Below, in pieces: positions 18,133-26,067 of a stretch of 64,000 nucleotides of DNA. The stretch is from Desulfosporosinus sp. Tol-M (lineage in GTDB: Bacteria > Bacillota > Desulfitobacteriia > Desulfitobacteriales > Desulfitobacteriaceae). The DNA lies in assembly GCA_000770645.1 (NCBI GenBank), contig JQID01000123.1:36658-100657 (forward strand), written 5' to 3'. Both the position numbers and the translations under genes were made by a program. Position 1 is the first letter of the stretch. Each line of letters begins with the position of its first letter. The notes beneath the pieces are model-generated. The model saw only the letters and a list, made by a program, of their open reading frames with translations, had not been told where the DNA came from and searched no databases.

Positions 18133-18178
18133 AATGCGTTGGCTGAGAAGATTGATATTCTCACACCAGCGCATTTTG
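18133..18178 (+). terminator. Terminator, copy 1 of a repeated hairpin
   Basis: AATGCGTTGG-TGAGAA...TTCTCA-CCAGCGCATTTT forms a stem with a short T tail just after the protease gene. Nearly the same sequence occurs at 58863-58906. Confidence 0.7.
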
Positions 18179-18280
18179 CTCTTGAGAAGGTTATTTCGTT
18201 ACTCTTATAGAATGAAGAGCATAGCAAGGTAAAGCAGATCATGGAATGAAGTAAATATATTTACAGGGTGAGGTAGTAAA

Positions 18281-18904
18281 ATGTATTTATATTTATGGTT
18301 TATTTTAATTTATGCTTTTTTAGGTTGGTGTGCAGAGGTTGCATATGCAGCTGTGAACACAGGAAAGTTTGTTAATCGTGGATTCCTGAATGGAGCAGTA
18401 TGCCCTATCTACGGCGTCGGAGCTGTGATAATAATTGCATTTTTGACACCACTAAGAGAAAATATATTTTTGCTGTTTCTTGGTTCAGTATTATTGACTT
18501 CAGCGTTGGAATGGTTCACTGGATGGGCATTTAATAAAATCTTCTCTCATAAATGGTGGGACTATTCAGATCTGCCTTTTAATATAGGGGGTTATACCTG
18601 TTTAAAATTTTCACTTATGTGGGGTCTTGTCTGCTTGCTTGTAATGAACGTTATACACCCGATAATCCAAAACCTTGTGTTGCTTGTAGATATCAGAGTT
18701 GGACAAATTATTCTCATTATTTTCTATACTTATTTAGCTATAGACATAGTTGCAACTGTGCAACCTATTTTTAAACTCAGTAAGCAACTAAAACAAATCA
18801 ATCGGATGGCCGCAAAGATGAGAAATCTTTCAGATTATATTCGGAGAGAAAATTTCATCGTAAAGTATCCTATTTATGGAAAAAACAGAGGAATTAAAAA
18901 CTGA
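18281..18904 (+). CDS. CmpB-family membrane protein (putative ABC transporter type IV), C-terminus shifted
   Basis: 207 residues with five to six membrane segments. FLGWCAEVAYAAVNTGKFVNRGF and CPIYGVGA are hallmarks of the ABC_trans_CmpB family (PF06541), whose function is poorly known. The frame stops at 18904, but the adjoining +1 frame (18876-19130) carries what looks like the C-terminal tail of the same family. An A6 run at 18880-18885 is the likely site of a one-base insertion, real or a sequencing error. Confidence 0.8.
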   Translation: MYLYLWFILIYAFLGWCAEVAYAAVNTGKFVNRGFLNGAVCPIYGVGAVIIIAFLTPLRENIFLLFLGSVLLTSALEWFTGWAFNKIFSHKWWDYSDLPFNIGGYTCLKFSLMWGLVCLLVMNVIHPIIQNLVLLVDIRVGQIILIIFYTYLAIDIVATVQPIFKLSKQLKQINRMAAKMRNLSDYIRRENFIVKYPIYGKNRGIKN

Positions 18905-19130
18905 AATGGCAGAACTCAAGGATAATGCTATTGAGGTAATAGAAGAAGGTAAGACTATTGCAACCAGAGTTATTGAAGAACAAGATGAAAAGTTGGCTCA
19001 AATGCTTGACAAGTCATTTCTGGGTCAGAAAAGAATATTGCAGGCATTCCCAAATATGAAGTCTAAGAATTACAATGAAGAATTGAAAGTGCTGAAGAAA
19101 AAAATTTTTAAAATAAATTATAACATATAA
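18876..19130 (+). pseudogene. C-terminal tail of the CmpB-family protein in the +1 frame
   Basis: 84 codons, helical and charged, ending in SFLGQKRILQAFPNMKSKNY and a short lysine-rich tail. I recall similar endings (KRLLKAFPxMKSxKYNE) at the C-terminus of CmpB-family proteins. It overlaps the upstream gene by 29 bases, and no good ribosome binding site supports the ATG at 18876. Removing one A from the run at 18880-18885 would join the two frames. Confidence 0.55.
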
Positions 19131-19167
19131 TTTACACCGTGCGGCACTACATATATGATTTGAATTT

Positions 19168-19617
19168 TTAACTAATTAAAAACCCGGAATCCCGCTTCGA
19201 TTGCGGATATTGAAAATCGGCAGCTTCTGGTTTTGCATTTTTACTGTCAAACTCGAGTCTAAGCTGTGGGAGTTTAACGCTAATTGAGTTCATTTTCTGT
19301 TCGGGCATAACTTGGTCAATAGCCTCAATAACTGCTTTACATTTTAAATGCACTCTCTTTAAATGACTTTCACACAAATTAAAGGTATCTCTTCCAATTA
19401 TTACAGTGGAAGTTTTACTATCAAACATCTGTGTTATCTCTTTTAGAAACTTTATCTCGGGATAAAGAAAATCAAATTCTTCAAGGTCATTAATTACCTC
19501 AATCATTGGTAAATAGCCTGAAATCTCTATCAAATTATTATGGGCATTCCCCACAGCCTTAGAAACCCACTTTAGGTTTTTGACCCTACTTCTAATATAA
19601 TCTACAAATAATCTCAA
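19168..19617 (-). CDS. Hypothetical protein, 149 residues
   Basis: TTG start at 19617 with AAGGAG about 12 bases upstream. The protein is mostly helical with no signal peptide or membrane segment; there is a C-x5-H pattern in NLCESHLKRVHLKC (about 80-93). No family recognised. AT-rich like the neighbouring CmpB gene, which may indicate shared acquisition. Confidence 0.55.
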   Translation of the reverse strand: MRLFVDYIRSRVKNLKWVSKAVGNAHNNLIEISGYLPMIEVINDLEEFDFLYPEIKFLKEITQMFDSKTSTVIIGRDTFNLCESHLKRVHLKCKAVIEAIDQVMPEQKMNSISVKLPQLRLEFDSKNAKPEAADFQYPQSKRDSGFLIS

Positions 19618-19923
19618 TTTTTATATACTCTCCTTTATCTTAATGTTACCAATGGCGAAAAGCCATTATTAGCGCAAGGTTATAGAAACTTACACCAACT
19701 TTATAATTATATTTATATAGCAGGCAGTTTATGCCGAAAGAAAATAGAGAAATATTAAAAGTAAAGTCGCAAAAGACCAATCGTAAAGTATCAAACGCCT
19801 TGAAATCAGCGGCAAAATATCTGGGGTAAATATAATTGTCGGAAAGATTTTGTATGATATATATCCTGAATGTGGCAATGATAAACAGACAAGTCGATTA
19901 ACAAAAGGGGTTGTCTGCTTTCT
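19618..19923. other. Intergenic region with a possible short Lys-rich frame
   Basis: A 32-codon rightward frame (19731-19829, MPKENREILKVKSQ..., rich in Lys) is present but lacks a ribosome binding site, so it is not called a gene. No hairpin or promoter stands out. Confidence 0.25.
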
Positions 19924-20301
19924 ATGAATATAACTCAATTGAAACAACGGGCGAAACAACTAAAATCGGACGGATTGGCCTTTTACTTTGCATATAGAGA
20001 TCCAAGATTATCGAAGTATGTGAAAATGTTTATAGTACTCGTAGTAGGATATGCATTAAGTCCCATTGATCTAATCCCCGATTTTATTCCAATTCAAGGT
20101 TTTCTTGATGACCTGGTGCTTGTTCCGTTAGGTATTGCAATAATTAACAAGATGATTCCCGGTCAAATGATGGAAGAGGCAAGAGAGAGGGCAACTAAAT
20201 CGAAGAATTGGTTTACAGCGACTGTAATAATTGCCATATTGATTAGCTTAGTTGTACTGGTGGTGTTATTAAAGGCGCCATCTGCATGGATGCGGATCTA
20301 G
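19924..20301 (+). CDS. DUF1232 (YkvA-like) membrane protein
   Basis: 125 residues. The central YALSPIDLIPDFIPIQGFLDD is the DUF1232 signature (PF06803), followed by LVPLGIAI and a C-terminal membrane segment (about 98-118). Function unknown; the family is common in Firmicutes and some members are linked to stress. Confidence 0.85.
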   Translation: MNITQLKQRAKQLKSDGLAFYFAYRDPRLSKYVKMFIVLVVGYALSPIDLIPDFIPIQGFLDDLVLVPLGIAIINKMIPGQMMEEARERATKSKNWFTATVIIAILISLVVLVVLLKAPSAWMRI

Positions 20302-20416
20302 CATTTCATCCGCTCAGCTCCTAACAAGTTATATAACATAACGAGAGTCTGTGTAACGACGAAAAAGTTATATTTTGAAAAGCTAAGACTTTTGCAGGAC
20401 TTTGGGGGGAACTTAG

Positions 20417-20641
20417 CGAAAATTACCTAAAAATATCGGGGAATGGGTTCTGTTTGGGCAGGATATTCATGGCCCGTTCAATACGTCCTGGGGCGCGGAC
20501 TCAGACCAGTGGCAGGCTTCCATGAAAAAGCTCCTTGAATTAAAGGCGGATATCCTGTGCGAGGGGCACTTTGGGGTCTATCGGCCGGCGGCTGAAGCAC
20601 GGAAATATATTGAGCATTATCTGGAGCAGTACGCAGATTAG
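20417..20641 (+). pseudogene. C-terminal fragment of a metallo-beta-lactamase-fold hydrolase
   Basis: A start-less frame reads WVLFGQDIHGPF...SDQWQASMKKLLELKADILCEGHFGVY...YIEHYLEQY and ends at a TAG. GQDxHG and CEGHFG fit the last two metal-ligand regions (Asp and His) of MBL-fold proteins. The N-terminal HxHxDH half is missing, so it is a remnant. Confidence 0.65.
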
Positions 20642-20678
20642 CGGCATTATCTATCGAGAAGGGAGAGTCAAAAGAATT

Positions 20679-21536
20679 ATGAAGATGAAGATTTTTAGGA
20701 TTGTTACGTCTTTGGTGATCTTATTTGGACTGGCAGGGCTTGTCGGTTGTCAAGCTCAGACTCAACCTGTTCCAGAACCTGTACCATCTGATCCACAGGC
20801 CATACAGACCATGAATGTGGCAGTTTACTATTTGAAAGATAAAAATAACGAAATGTACCTTGTTCGTGAAGTTCACAAGGTTGAGAAAAGGGTCGAAGTA
20901 GCCCGGGCTGCCTTACATGAGTTAATTTCGGGAAATCCTCTTACTTCAGGAGCTACCAAGGTGTTGCCGGCAGATACGAAGATTCTGGGTATTAAAATTG
21001 AGAATGGCCTGGCCACAGTCGATTTCTCCGGAGAGGTACTTAAGGCTAATGTCGGTTCAACTGGGGAAGCGTTGGGCATAGCGAGTATTGTCAATACTCT
21101 AACGGAGTTTCCGACTGTTCAACAGGTTCAGTTTACAGTTGATGGTAAGGCGGAAAATGGTATGGGTTGGTGGGGACATGTCGGTCTCTATGAACAGCCT
21201 TTTAAACGTAATCTTAGTGCGGTATACGAACCGGTCATCTGGGTTAATTCTCCGATAGCCGATCAAACTATAATCAGCCCTGTAAGAATAAAAGGAAATG
21301 CCCGGATATTCGAAGCTATGGTAAGTTACCGCCTGAGAGATGCCGATGGAAATATTTTGGCTCAGGGTTCGACCATGGCTGCGGCAGGTGCTCCTGAGCG
21401 GGGAGACTTTGAAGCACAATTAAGTTTCACACCGGCATCTGTGGGGAAAGGGCAGCTGGAGGTTTATGAAGTAAGCATGAAAGACGGAAGTGAGATGAAT
21501 ATGGTTATTGTTCCGGTTCAATGGCAAAGTAAATAA
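20679..21536 (+). CDS. GerMN/Gmad2-domain lipoprotein
   Basis: 285 residues from the ATG at 20679, with GGGAG upstream; the longer frame from 20571 runs through the MBL remnant. The signal peptide ends in a lipobox GLVGC (about 20-24) followed by a Pro-rich linker. A GerMN domain (about 45-165) precedes a Gmad2 immunoglobulin-like domain (VIWVNSPIADQTIISPVRIKG...). Such proteins are exported and lipid-anchored; some contribute to spore germination or cell-envelope assembly. Confidence 0.85.
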   Translation: MKMKIFRIVTSLVILFGLAGLVGCQAQTQPVPEPVPSDPQAIQTMNVAVYYLKDKNNEMYLVREVHKVEKRVEVARAALHELISGNPLTSGATKVLPADTKILGIKIENGLATVDFSGEVLKANVGSTGEALGIASIVNTLTEFPTVQQVQFTVDGKAENGMGWWGHVGLYEQPFKRNLSAVYEPVIWVNSPIADQTIISPVRIKGNARIFEAMVSYRLRDADGNILAQGSTMAAAGAPERGDFEAQLSFTPASVGKGQLEVYEVSMKDGSEMNMVIVPVQWQSK

Positions 21537-21611
21537 TGAGAAACAGAAGTGATTTTGAGCTAAGACACACAAGGATGCAATGGAACGTTGGGAGAAGGCC
21601 GGTGATACGAT

Positions 21612-22676
21612 ATGAGTAAAGAAAAAATACAGGGAATCGGTTTTTTTGAAAAATACTTGACGGTTTGGGTATTGCTGTGCATGACGGCAGGTATCCTGAT
21701 CGGAAAATTCCTGCCCGGCATTCCGGCAGTTTTGGAAAAATTTCAATACGCAGGCCAAAACCTCCCGATTGCCATTCTCATTTGGATCATGATCTATCCC
21801 ATGATGATGAAGATTGATTTTCAATCCATCAAGAATGTCGGGAAGAACACTTCGGGTATCTTGATTTCCAGCGGCAGCAGTTGGCTGATCAAGCCATTCC
21901 TGATGTTTGGGCTGGCGACCCTGTTTTTCAAGGTCATTTTTCAACCCCTCATCCCGGCAGACTTGGCACAGGATTTCATAACAGGGGCTGTATTGTTGGG
22001 AGTAGCGCCCTGCACGGCAATGGTGTTCGTATGGAGCCATCTAACGAAGGGAGACCCTGCACATACGCTCGTGCAGGTTTCAGTCAATGACCTGTTGATC
22101 CTCGTGTTATTTGTGCCGCTGGTACAATTGCTGCTTGGGGTAAATGGCGTTCATATCCCATGGGATACGCTTGCTGTTTCTGTTATTTTATTCGTTGTTG
22201 TTCCGCTCGTGGGCGGCTCACTCACGCGCTTCTTCATGATTCGGAAAAAGGGAGAGCAGTATTTCAATGAAAAGTTTGTTCCCAAATTTAACGGGATCAC
22301 GACTTTGGGGCTGCTTCTCACTTTGATCATCATCTTCTCTTTCCAAGGCGACATTATTATAGAGCAACCACTATATGTTTTGCTGATCGCGGTTCCGTTA
22401 ATCCTACAAAATGTGATTTCTGCCAATTTTACCTATTATCTGTGCAAATTGACGAAGCAGCCGCACAATATAGCGGCTCCTGCTTCATTGATAGCGGCTT
22501 CGGACTTCTTTGAACTGTCGGTGGCGGTGGCAATCGCCCTGTTTGGTCCTGATTCCCCGGTCGTTCTCGCCTGTACGGTGGGCGTACTGACTGAAGTTCC
22601 CGTTATGCTTTTGCTGGTGCGCTTTATAAATAAAACACGCCACTGGTTTCCTGAACCGGCGGCTGATAACAAATAA
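21612..22676 (+). CDS. acr3: Arsenite efflux transporter, ACR3 type
   Basis: 354 residues, ten membrane segments. The motif GVAPCTAMVFVWSHLTKGD in helix 4 holds the cysteine essential for As(III) transport in ACR3 proteins; IYPMMMKIDF and the GVLTEVPVM near the end are also typical. It exports arsenite, driven by the proton gradient. No arsR or arsC is adjacent, which is unusual; only decayed sequence follows. Confidence 0.93.
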   Translation: MSKEKIQGIGFFEKYLTVWVLLCMTAGILIGKFLPGIPAVLEKFQYAGQNLPIAILIWIMIYPMMMKIDFQSIKNVGKNTSGILISSGSSWLIKPFLMFGLATLFFKVIFQPLIPADLAQDFITGAVLLGVAPCTAMVFVWSHLTKGDPAHTLVQVSVNDLLILVLFVPLVQLLLGVNGVHIPWDTLAVSVILFVVVPLVGGSLTRFFMIRKKGEQYFNEKFVPKFNGITTLGLLLTLIIIFSFQGDIIIEQPLYVLLIAVPLILQNVISANFTYYLCKLTKQPHNIAAPASLIAASDFFELSVAVAIALFGPDSPVVLACTVGVLTEVPVMLLLVRFINKTRHWFPEPAADNK

Positions 22677-22739
22677 TTATATCTCAGGAGTTATCAACGT
22701 CAAAATCTGTATCTTCCGGTTTTCTAAGGATGTAGTTAA

Positions 22740-23068
22740 TAATGCGCGGAGAGCTTTTGCCGAAGATGTCGGATACCACGCTGGAACTACCCCTGAATGG
22801 AGGCCTGCAAGTTTGTTAAGGAAGCATTCATGCATTATAAACCTATCGCAGGAACGAATGAAGGTAAAACATGGATTGAAAATGAAAAAATGGGAAATAG
22901 TCTCTCGCCAACGTATTTTGTTTTTGAGTTGAAGAGCGGGATGATGATTGAGAAGATAAGGCCAGGAGGAAGGAATAAGGCATGAAAATGGTGTAATACA
23001 TAAAAAAGAACCGATGTTTAACAAGGATGTAAACGCAATTGAAAAGTTAATCAAAGACCATTATTAAT
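22740..23068 (+). pseudogene. Decayed coding remnants downstream of acr3
   Basis: One frame (22797-22985) reads MEACKFVKEAFMHYKPIA then GTNEGKTWIEN, faintly like the DJ-1-type C-terminal domain of large catalases; a second frame nearby (to 23068) reads ENGVIHKKEPMFNKDVNAIE and ends LIKDHY. Both lack starts. They look like pieces of one or two broken genes; the family guesses are weak. Confidence 0.35.
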
Positions 23069-23140
23069 GATTGATTCTAATTGGAGATGAGGTATGAGGA
23101 GGGTCACTCTTAATTTAAGTTGTTTTGGTATCTAAGGCTT

Positions 23141-23170
23141 CGGGGCATTCTGTCCCGTTTTCTTTTGCGC
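23141..23170 (+). terminator. Terminator-like hairpin
   Basis: CGGGG-CATTCT-GTCCCG followed by TTTTCTTTT. The gap from 23069 to 23365 otherwise shows no gene. Confidence 0.45.
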
Positions 23171-23365
23171 TTTTAGGTGCCGATAGATTATTTTGCTATC
23201 AAGGAAGGATATGAGGGGAAAATGTAGAAATATTAAAATATATGCCCAGTAAAATATGCCTGGTAAAATCGGGTATCGCACTAGTGGGATGGAATACGAA
23301 ATTTAGTGATTTGAGGATGCAAATTCAGGTAAGTTGTAATAATTGTAAAGGAAGGAGATAATATT

Positions 23366-24544
23366 GTGCGCTATACTCCGAAAAAAGAGTTGGACCAACG
23401 GGTTGCTAAGCTGCAAGTACTCTTAAAACAACAGGATATCGACGGGGTAATATTTGTTCAAAACGCTGACCTCTATTACTTCAGCGGGACTGTGCAGCAA
23501 TCCCACCTTTTTATTCCGGCAGAGGGCAAACCGGTACTATTGGTGAAAAAGAGTTATGAACGGGCCAGGGAAGAGTCCTCACTGGACAATATAGTCTACC
23601 TGGACAGCCTTAAGGAGCTGTTTAATGTTCTCCAGTTATATGGCTATAGTGGCTTTAAAACCCTGGGCTTTGAGCTGGATGTGCTGCCTGCAAACACGTA
23701 TATGCGCTATCAGAAGCTCGTGAAATCGGCTAATATTGTTGATGTCAGTTCTCTAATCCGCACAGTGCGTATGGTCAAATCGGATTATGAAGTGGAAATA
23801 ATCAGAGACGGAGCCAAGGTACACGCAGAATTACTTTCCTTTGTCAAGGCAAATTTACGCGAGGGTATGTCGGAACTGAAAGTGGCCGCGATGGTTGACG
23901 CTTTTTTCCGGGAGAAGGGCCACCCTGGTTTTTGCAGAATACGAGGATTCAATCAGGATCTGGTTCAAACGCATGTTGTATCCGGGCAAAATACCGATCC
24001 CAGCTATTTCTGGGGAGCGGTTGGAGGCAAAGGGGTCGGCCCGGCGTTCGCGCAGGGTGCCAGCGATAAGCTGATTGGCCGGAACGAGTCTGTGTTAGTG
24101 GACTTCGGCTTTATCTGCGATGGATACATCTTGGACCAGGCCAGGATTTATTGCATTGGGAAATTACCTGACCACCTGGTGCAGGCCTACGCAGTAGCAA
24201 TCGAAATCCTGAAGCAGATCCGGAAACTGGCCAAGCCGGGGGTACCGTGTGGGAAGCTTTTCGATTTGGCGCGGCAAATAGCTGATGAAAGTCCGTTTGC
24301 CAAGCATTTTACAGGCTACCCGACACCATTGGCATTTGTCGGTCACGGCGTTGGCATTGAACTGGATGAATTGCCGGTTATCGGACGCGGATTCACAACG
24401 CCGCTGGAGCCAGGTATGGTCTTCGCCTTGGAACCCAAATTTACCTTCCCGGACGGCGTCGCAGGAATTGAAAATACCTATCTGGTAACTCAAGACGGAC
24501 TGGAAACCGTGACTGTATATGATGAGGGGATACAGTATATTTAA
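23366..24544 (+). CDS. M24-family metallopeptidase (Xaa-Pro aminopeptidase-like)
   Basis: 392 residues; GTG start with GGAAGGAG upstream. An N-terminal creatinase-like domain (to about 140) precedes a pita-bread domain whose five metal ligands are visible: D in VLVDFG, D in GYILDQARIY, H in GHGVGIELDE, E in ALEPKFTF and E in GIENTYLV. The second Asp is followed by Q-A-R rather than the common x-T-R. Probably a cytoplasmic peptidase; the substrate is unknown. Confidence 0.9.
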   Translation: MRYTPKKELDQRVAKLQVLLKQQDIDGVIFVQNADLYYFSGTVQQSHLFIPAEGKPVLLVKKSYERAREESSLDNIVYLDSLKELFNVLQLYGYSGFKTLGFELDVLPANTYMRYQKLVKSANIVDVSSLIRTVRMVKSDYEVEIIRDGAKVHAELLSFVKANLREGMSELKVAAMVDAFFREKGHPGFCRIRGFNQDLVQTHVVSGQNTDPSYFWGAVGGKGVGPAFAQGASDKLIGRNESVLVDFGFICDGYILDQARIYCIGKLPDHLVQAYAVAIEILKQIRKLAKPGVPCGKLFDLARQIADESPFAKHFTGYPTPLAFVGHGVGIELDELPVIGRGFTTPLEPGMVFALEPKFTFPDGVAGIENTYLVTQDGLETVTVYDEGIQYI

Positions 24545-24600
24545 GCACGCCCGTAAAAATAACTTTATTACGCCCGGATTGGTTAATGGGGGGAAAAAAT

Positions 24601-24951
24601 ATGCTTGAACATTTCAAACAAATCGTTGATATGCTTCATGATGCTAATTTTGGGAAAGCCTTTGTTGCTTTATTTGATCGCGAGAAATATGTTACTATTA
24701 AACATGGTGTAGCAATCAGCTTGCCTGTAAAAGAAGGTGATGCTATTTTATCTGGTTCTGCGGCATATCAGACAATTCAAACAAGAAAAAAAGTAAAGGA
24801 AATAATCGGTGCTGAAGTTATAGGGATTGAATACTATGCTGTTTCTTTTCCGATTATTATTAATGGAGAAGTAATTGGCGGAATAGTAACAGCGGTGCCA
24901 ACTGAATCATTAAGCTTAAGTGATAATTATAAGATTCATAAAATTTATTAG
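24601..24951 (+). CDS. Small stand-alone sensor-domain protein
   Basis: 116 residues from the ATG at 24601; the earlier ATG at 24586 overlaps the GGGG site. It resembles the small PAS/Cache-like ligand-binding module found at the N-terminus of some clostridial chemoreceptors: FDREKYVTIKHG...LPVKEGDAI...IQTRKKVKEIIGAEVIGIEYYAVSFPI...GEVIGGI. No output domain follows, so it may be a truncated receptor or a free sensor. Confidence 0.55.
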   Translation: MLEHFKQIVDMLHDANFGKAFVALFDREKYVTIKHGVAISLPVKEGDAILSGSAAYQTIQTRKKVKEIIGAEVIGIEYYAVSFPIIINGEVIGGIVTAVPTESLSLSDNYKIHKIY

Positions 24952-25362
24952 AGCTTTAATGAAGACAATCTCAGTTTAAGACCTCAGAATTCTAACCTCA
25001 AATGGGCATTTTCTTTTGGAGGTGGCGGTTTTGTCTATTTATCGCCAGTAATTGGATCAGATGGCACTGTGTTTAAGCTTGAATGTCTTCCTTCCTTCAC
25101 ATATAATGTTGTAAATCGAATAATCATGACTTTGGAGCACGTCTTCAATTTCTTTGACAGTTTCCGCATGCTAACACCTTATTTTTGGTTAATTTGGATC
25201 GTCATCTAATAATACCAGAAACTCAGTGTTCATGCGGATTTTAGCTATATTTTTCACCTTTGCAAACTAAATGCCAGCCATTTTTGGGTGCGCAACTTCA
25301 GACGATACATAAGGCTTGTGCTATTTGGATAAGTCATTTAATTGCGCTAGGAGGTGAGTCGC
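24952..25362. other. Intergenic region with possible coding scraps
   Basis: A rightward frame reads FVYLSPVIGSDGTVFKLE and a leftward start-less frame (about 25165-25060) reads ETVKEIEDVLQSHDYSIYNI. Neither has a start or ribosome binding site. They look like remnants; no family is assigned. Confidence 0.2.
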
Positions 25363-26067
25363 TTGACGATCCTGCTCGAAGGAAAAGGAATCCGGAAGAC
25401 CTTTATAACCGGAACAGTGGAAACTGAAGTCTTAAAGGGAATTGATTTCCAAGTCCTTCAAGGAGAATTCATTGTCGTCCTCGGATACAGCGGCTCAGGT
25501 AAAACGACGCTGCTTAACATTATTGGCGGTATGATGCTGCCTTCAGCCGGTGAGCTTTATTACAAAGAACAACCCCTTCATGAAGCGAGTGCAGCAGAAC
25601 TCACCCTTTACCGCCGCAATGAAGTTGGTTTTGTTTTTCAGCACTATAACCTGATGCCCAATTTGACCGCCTACGAAAATGTCAAATTAGCAGCTGAACT
25701 GGCACCTGACCATCTTAAGATTGAAACGGTTCTCCGGGATGTCGGCCTGGGCAGCTTAGCCGATCATTTTCCATCCCAGCTCTCCGGCGGGGAACAGCAA
25801 CGCGTAGCTATTGCCCGGGCGATTGTTAAAAAACCTGCTCTTCTCCTCTGTGATGAACCGACGGGAGCTTTGGATGTTCAAACCGGAATTCAGGTTTTCA
25901 AGGTATTGAAACGGCTTAATCAAGACTATCGGATGACTATTCTCGTTATCACCCATAACGTAGAAGTTTCTAAAATGGCCAATCGTGTATTTTATCTCAA
26001 AGATGGCGCCATGGAGCGCGTGACAATTAATGAACAGCCGCTTGCACCGGAGGAATTGTCATGGTAG
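25363..26067 (+). CDS. ABC transporter ATPase (MacB/LolD type)
   Basis: 234 residues. Walker [11 protein letters not shown]-loop [10 protein letters not shown], signature LSGGEQQR, Walker B LLLCDEP and H-loop VITHN are complete. The TTG at 25363 is chosen because AGGAGG (25349-25354) overlaps the in-frame GTG at 25354. The last codons overlap the FtsX permease start by seven bases. With that permease and the adaptor it forms a three-gene exporter operon. Confidence 0.93.
   Translation: MTILLEGKGIRKTFITGTVETEVLKGIDFQVLQGEFIVVLGYSGSGKTTLLNIIGGMMLPSAGELYYKEQPLHEASAAELTLYRRNEVGFVFQHYNLMPNLTAYENVKLAAELAPDHLKIETVLRDVGLGSLADHFPSQLSGGEQQRVAIARAIVKKPALLLCDEPTGALDVQTGIQVFKVLKRLNQDYRMTILVITHNVEVSKMANRVFYLKDGAMERVTINEQPLAPEELSW

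Noticed and set aside
18878..18886. A-AAA-AAC as a programmed -1 frameshift site in the CmpB-family gene
   Set aside because: The heptamer is in the right phase for -1 slippage, but the downstream tail is in the +1 frame and the -1 frame stops within a few codons.
23082..23135. 13-codon frame with GGAGATGAGG upstream
   Set aside because: Too short and without supporting features; it sits just before a terminator-like hairpin and may be chance.
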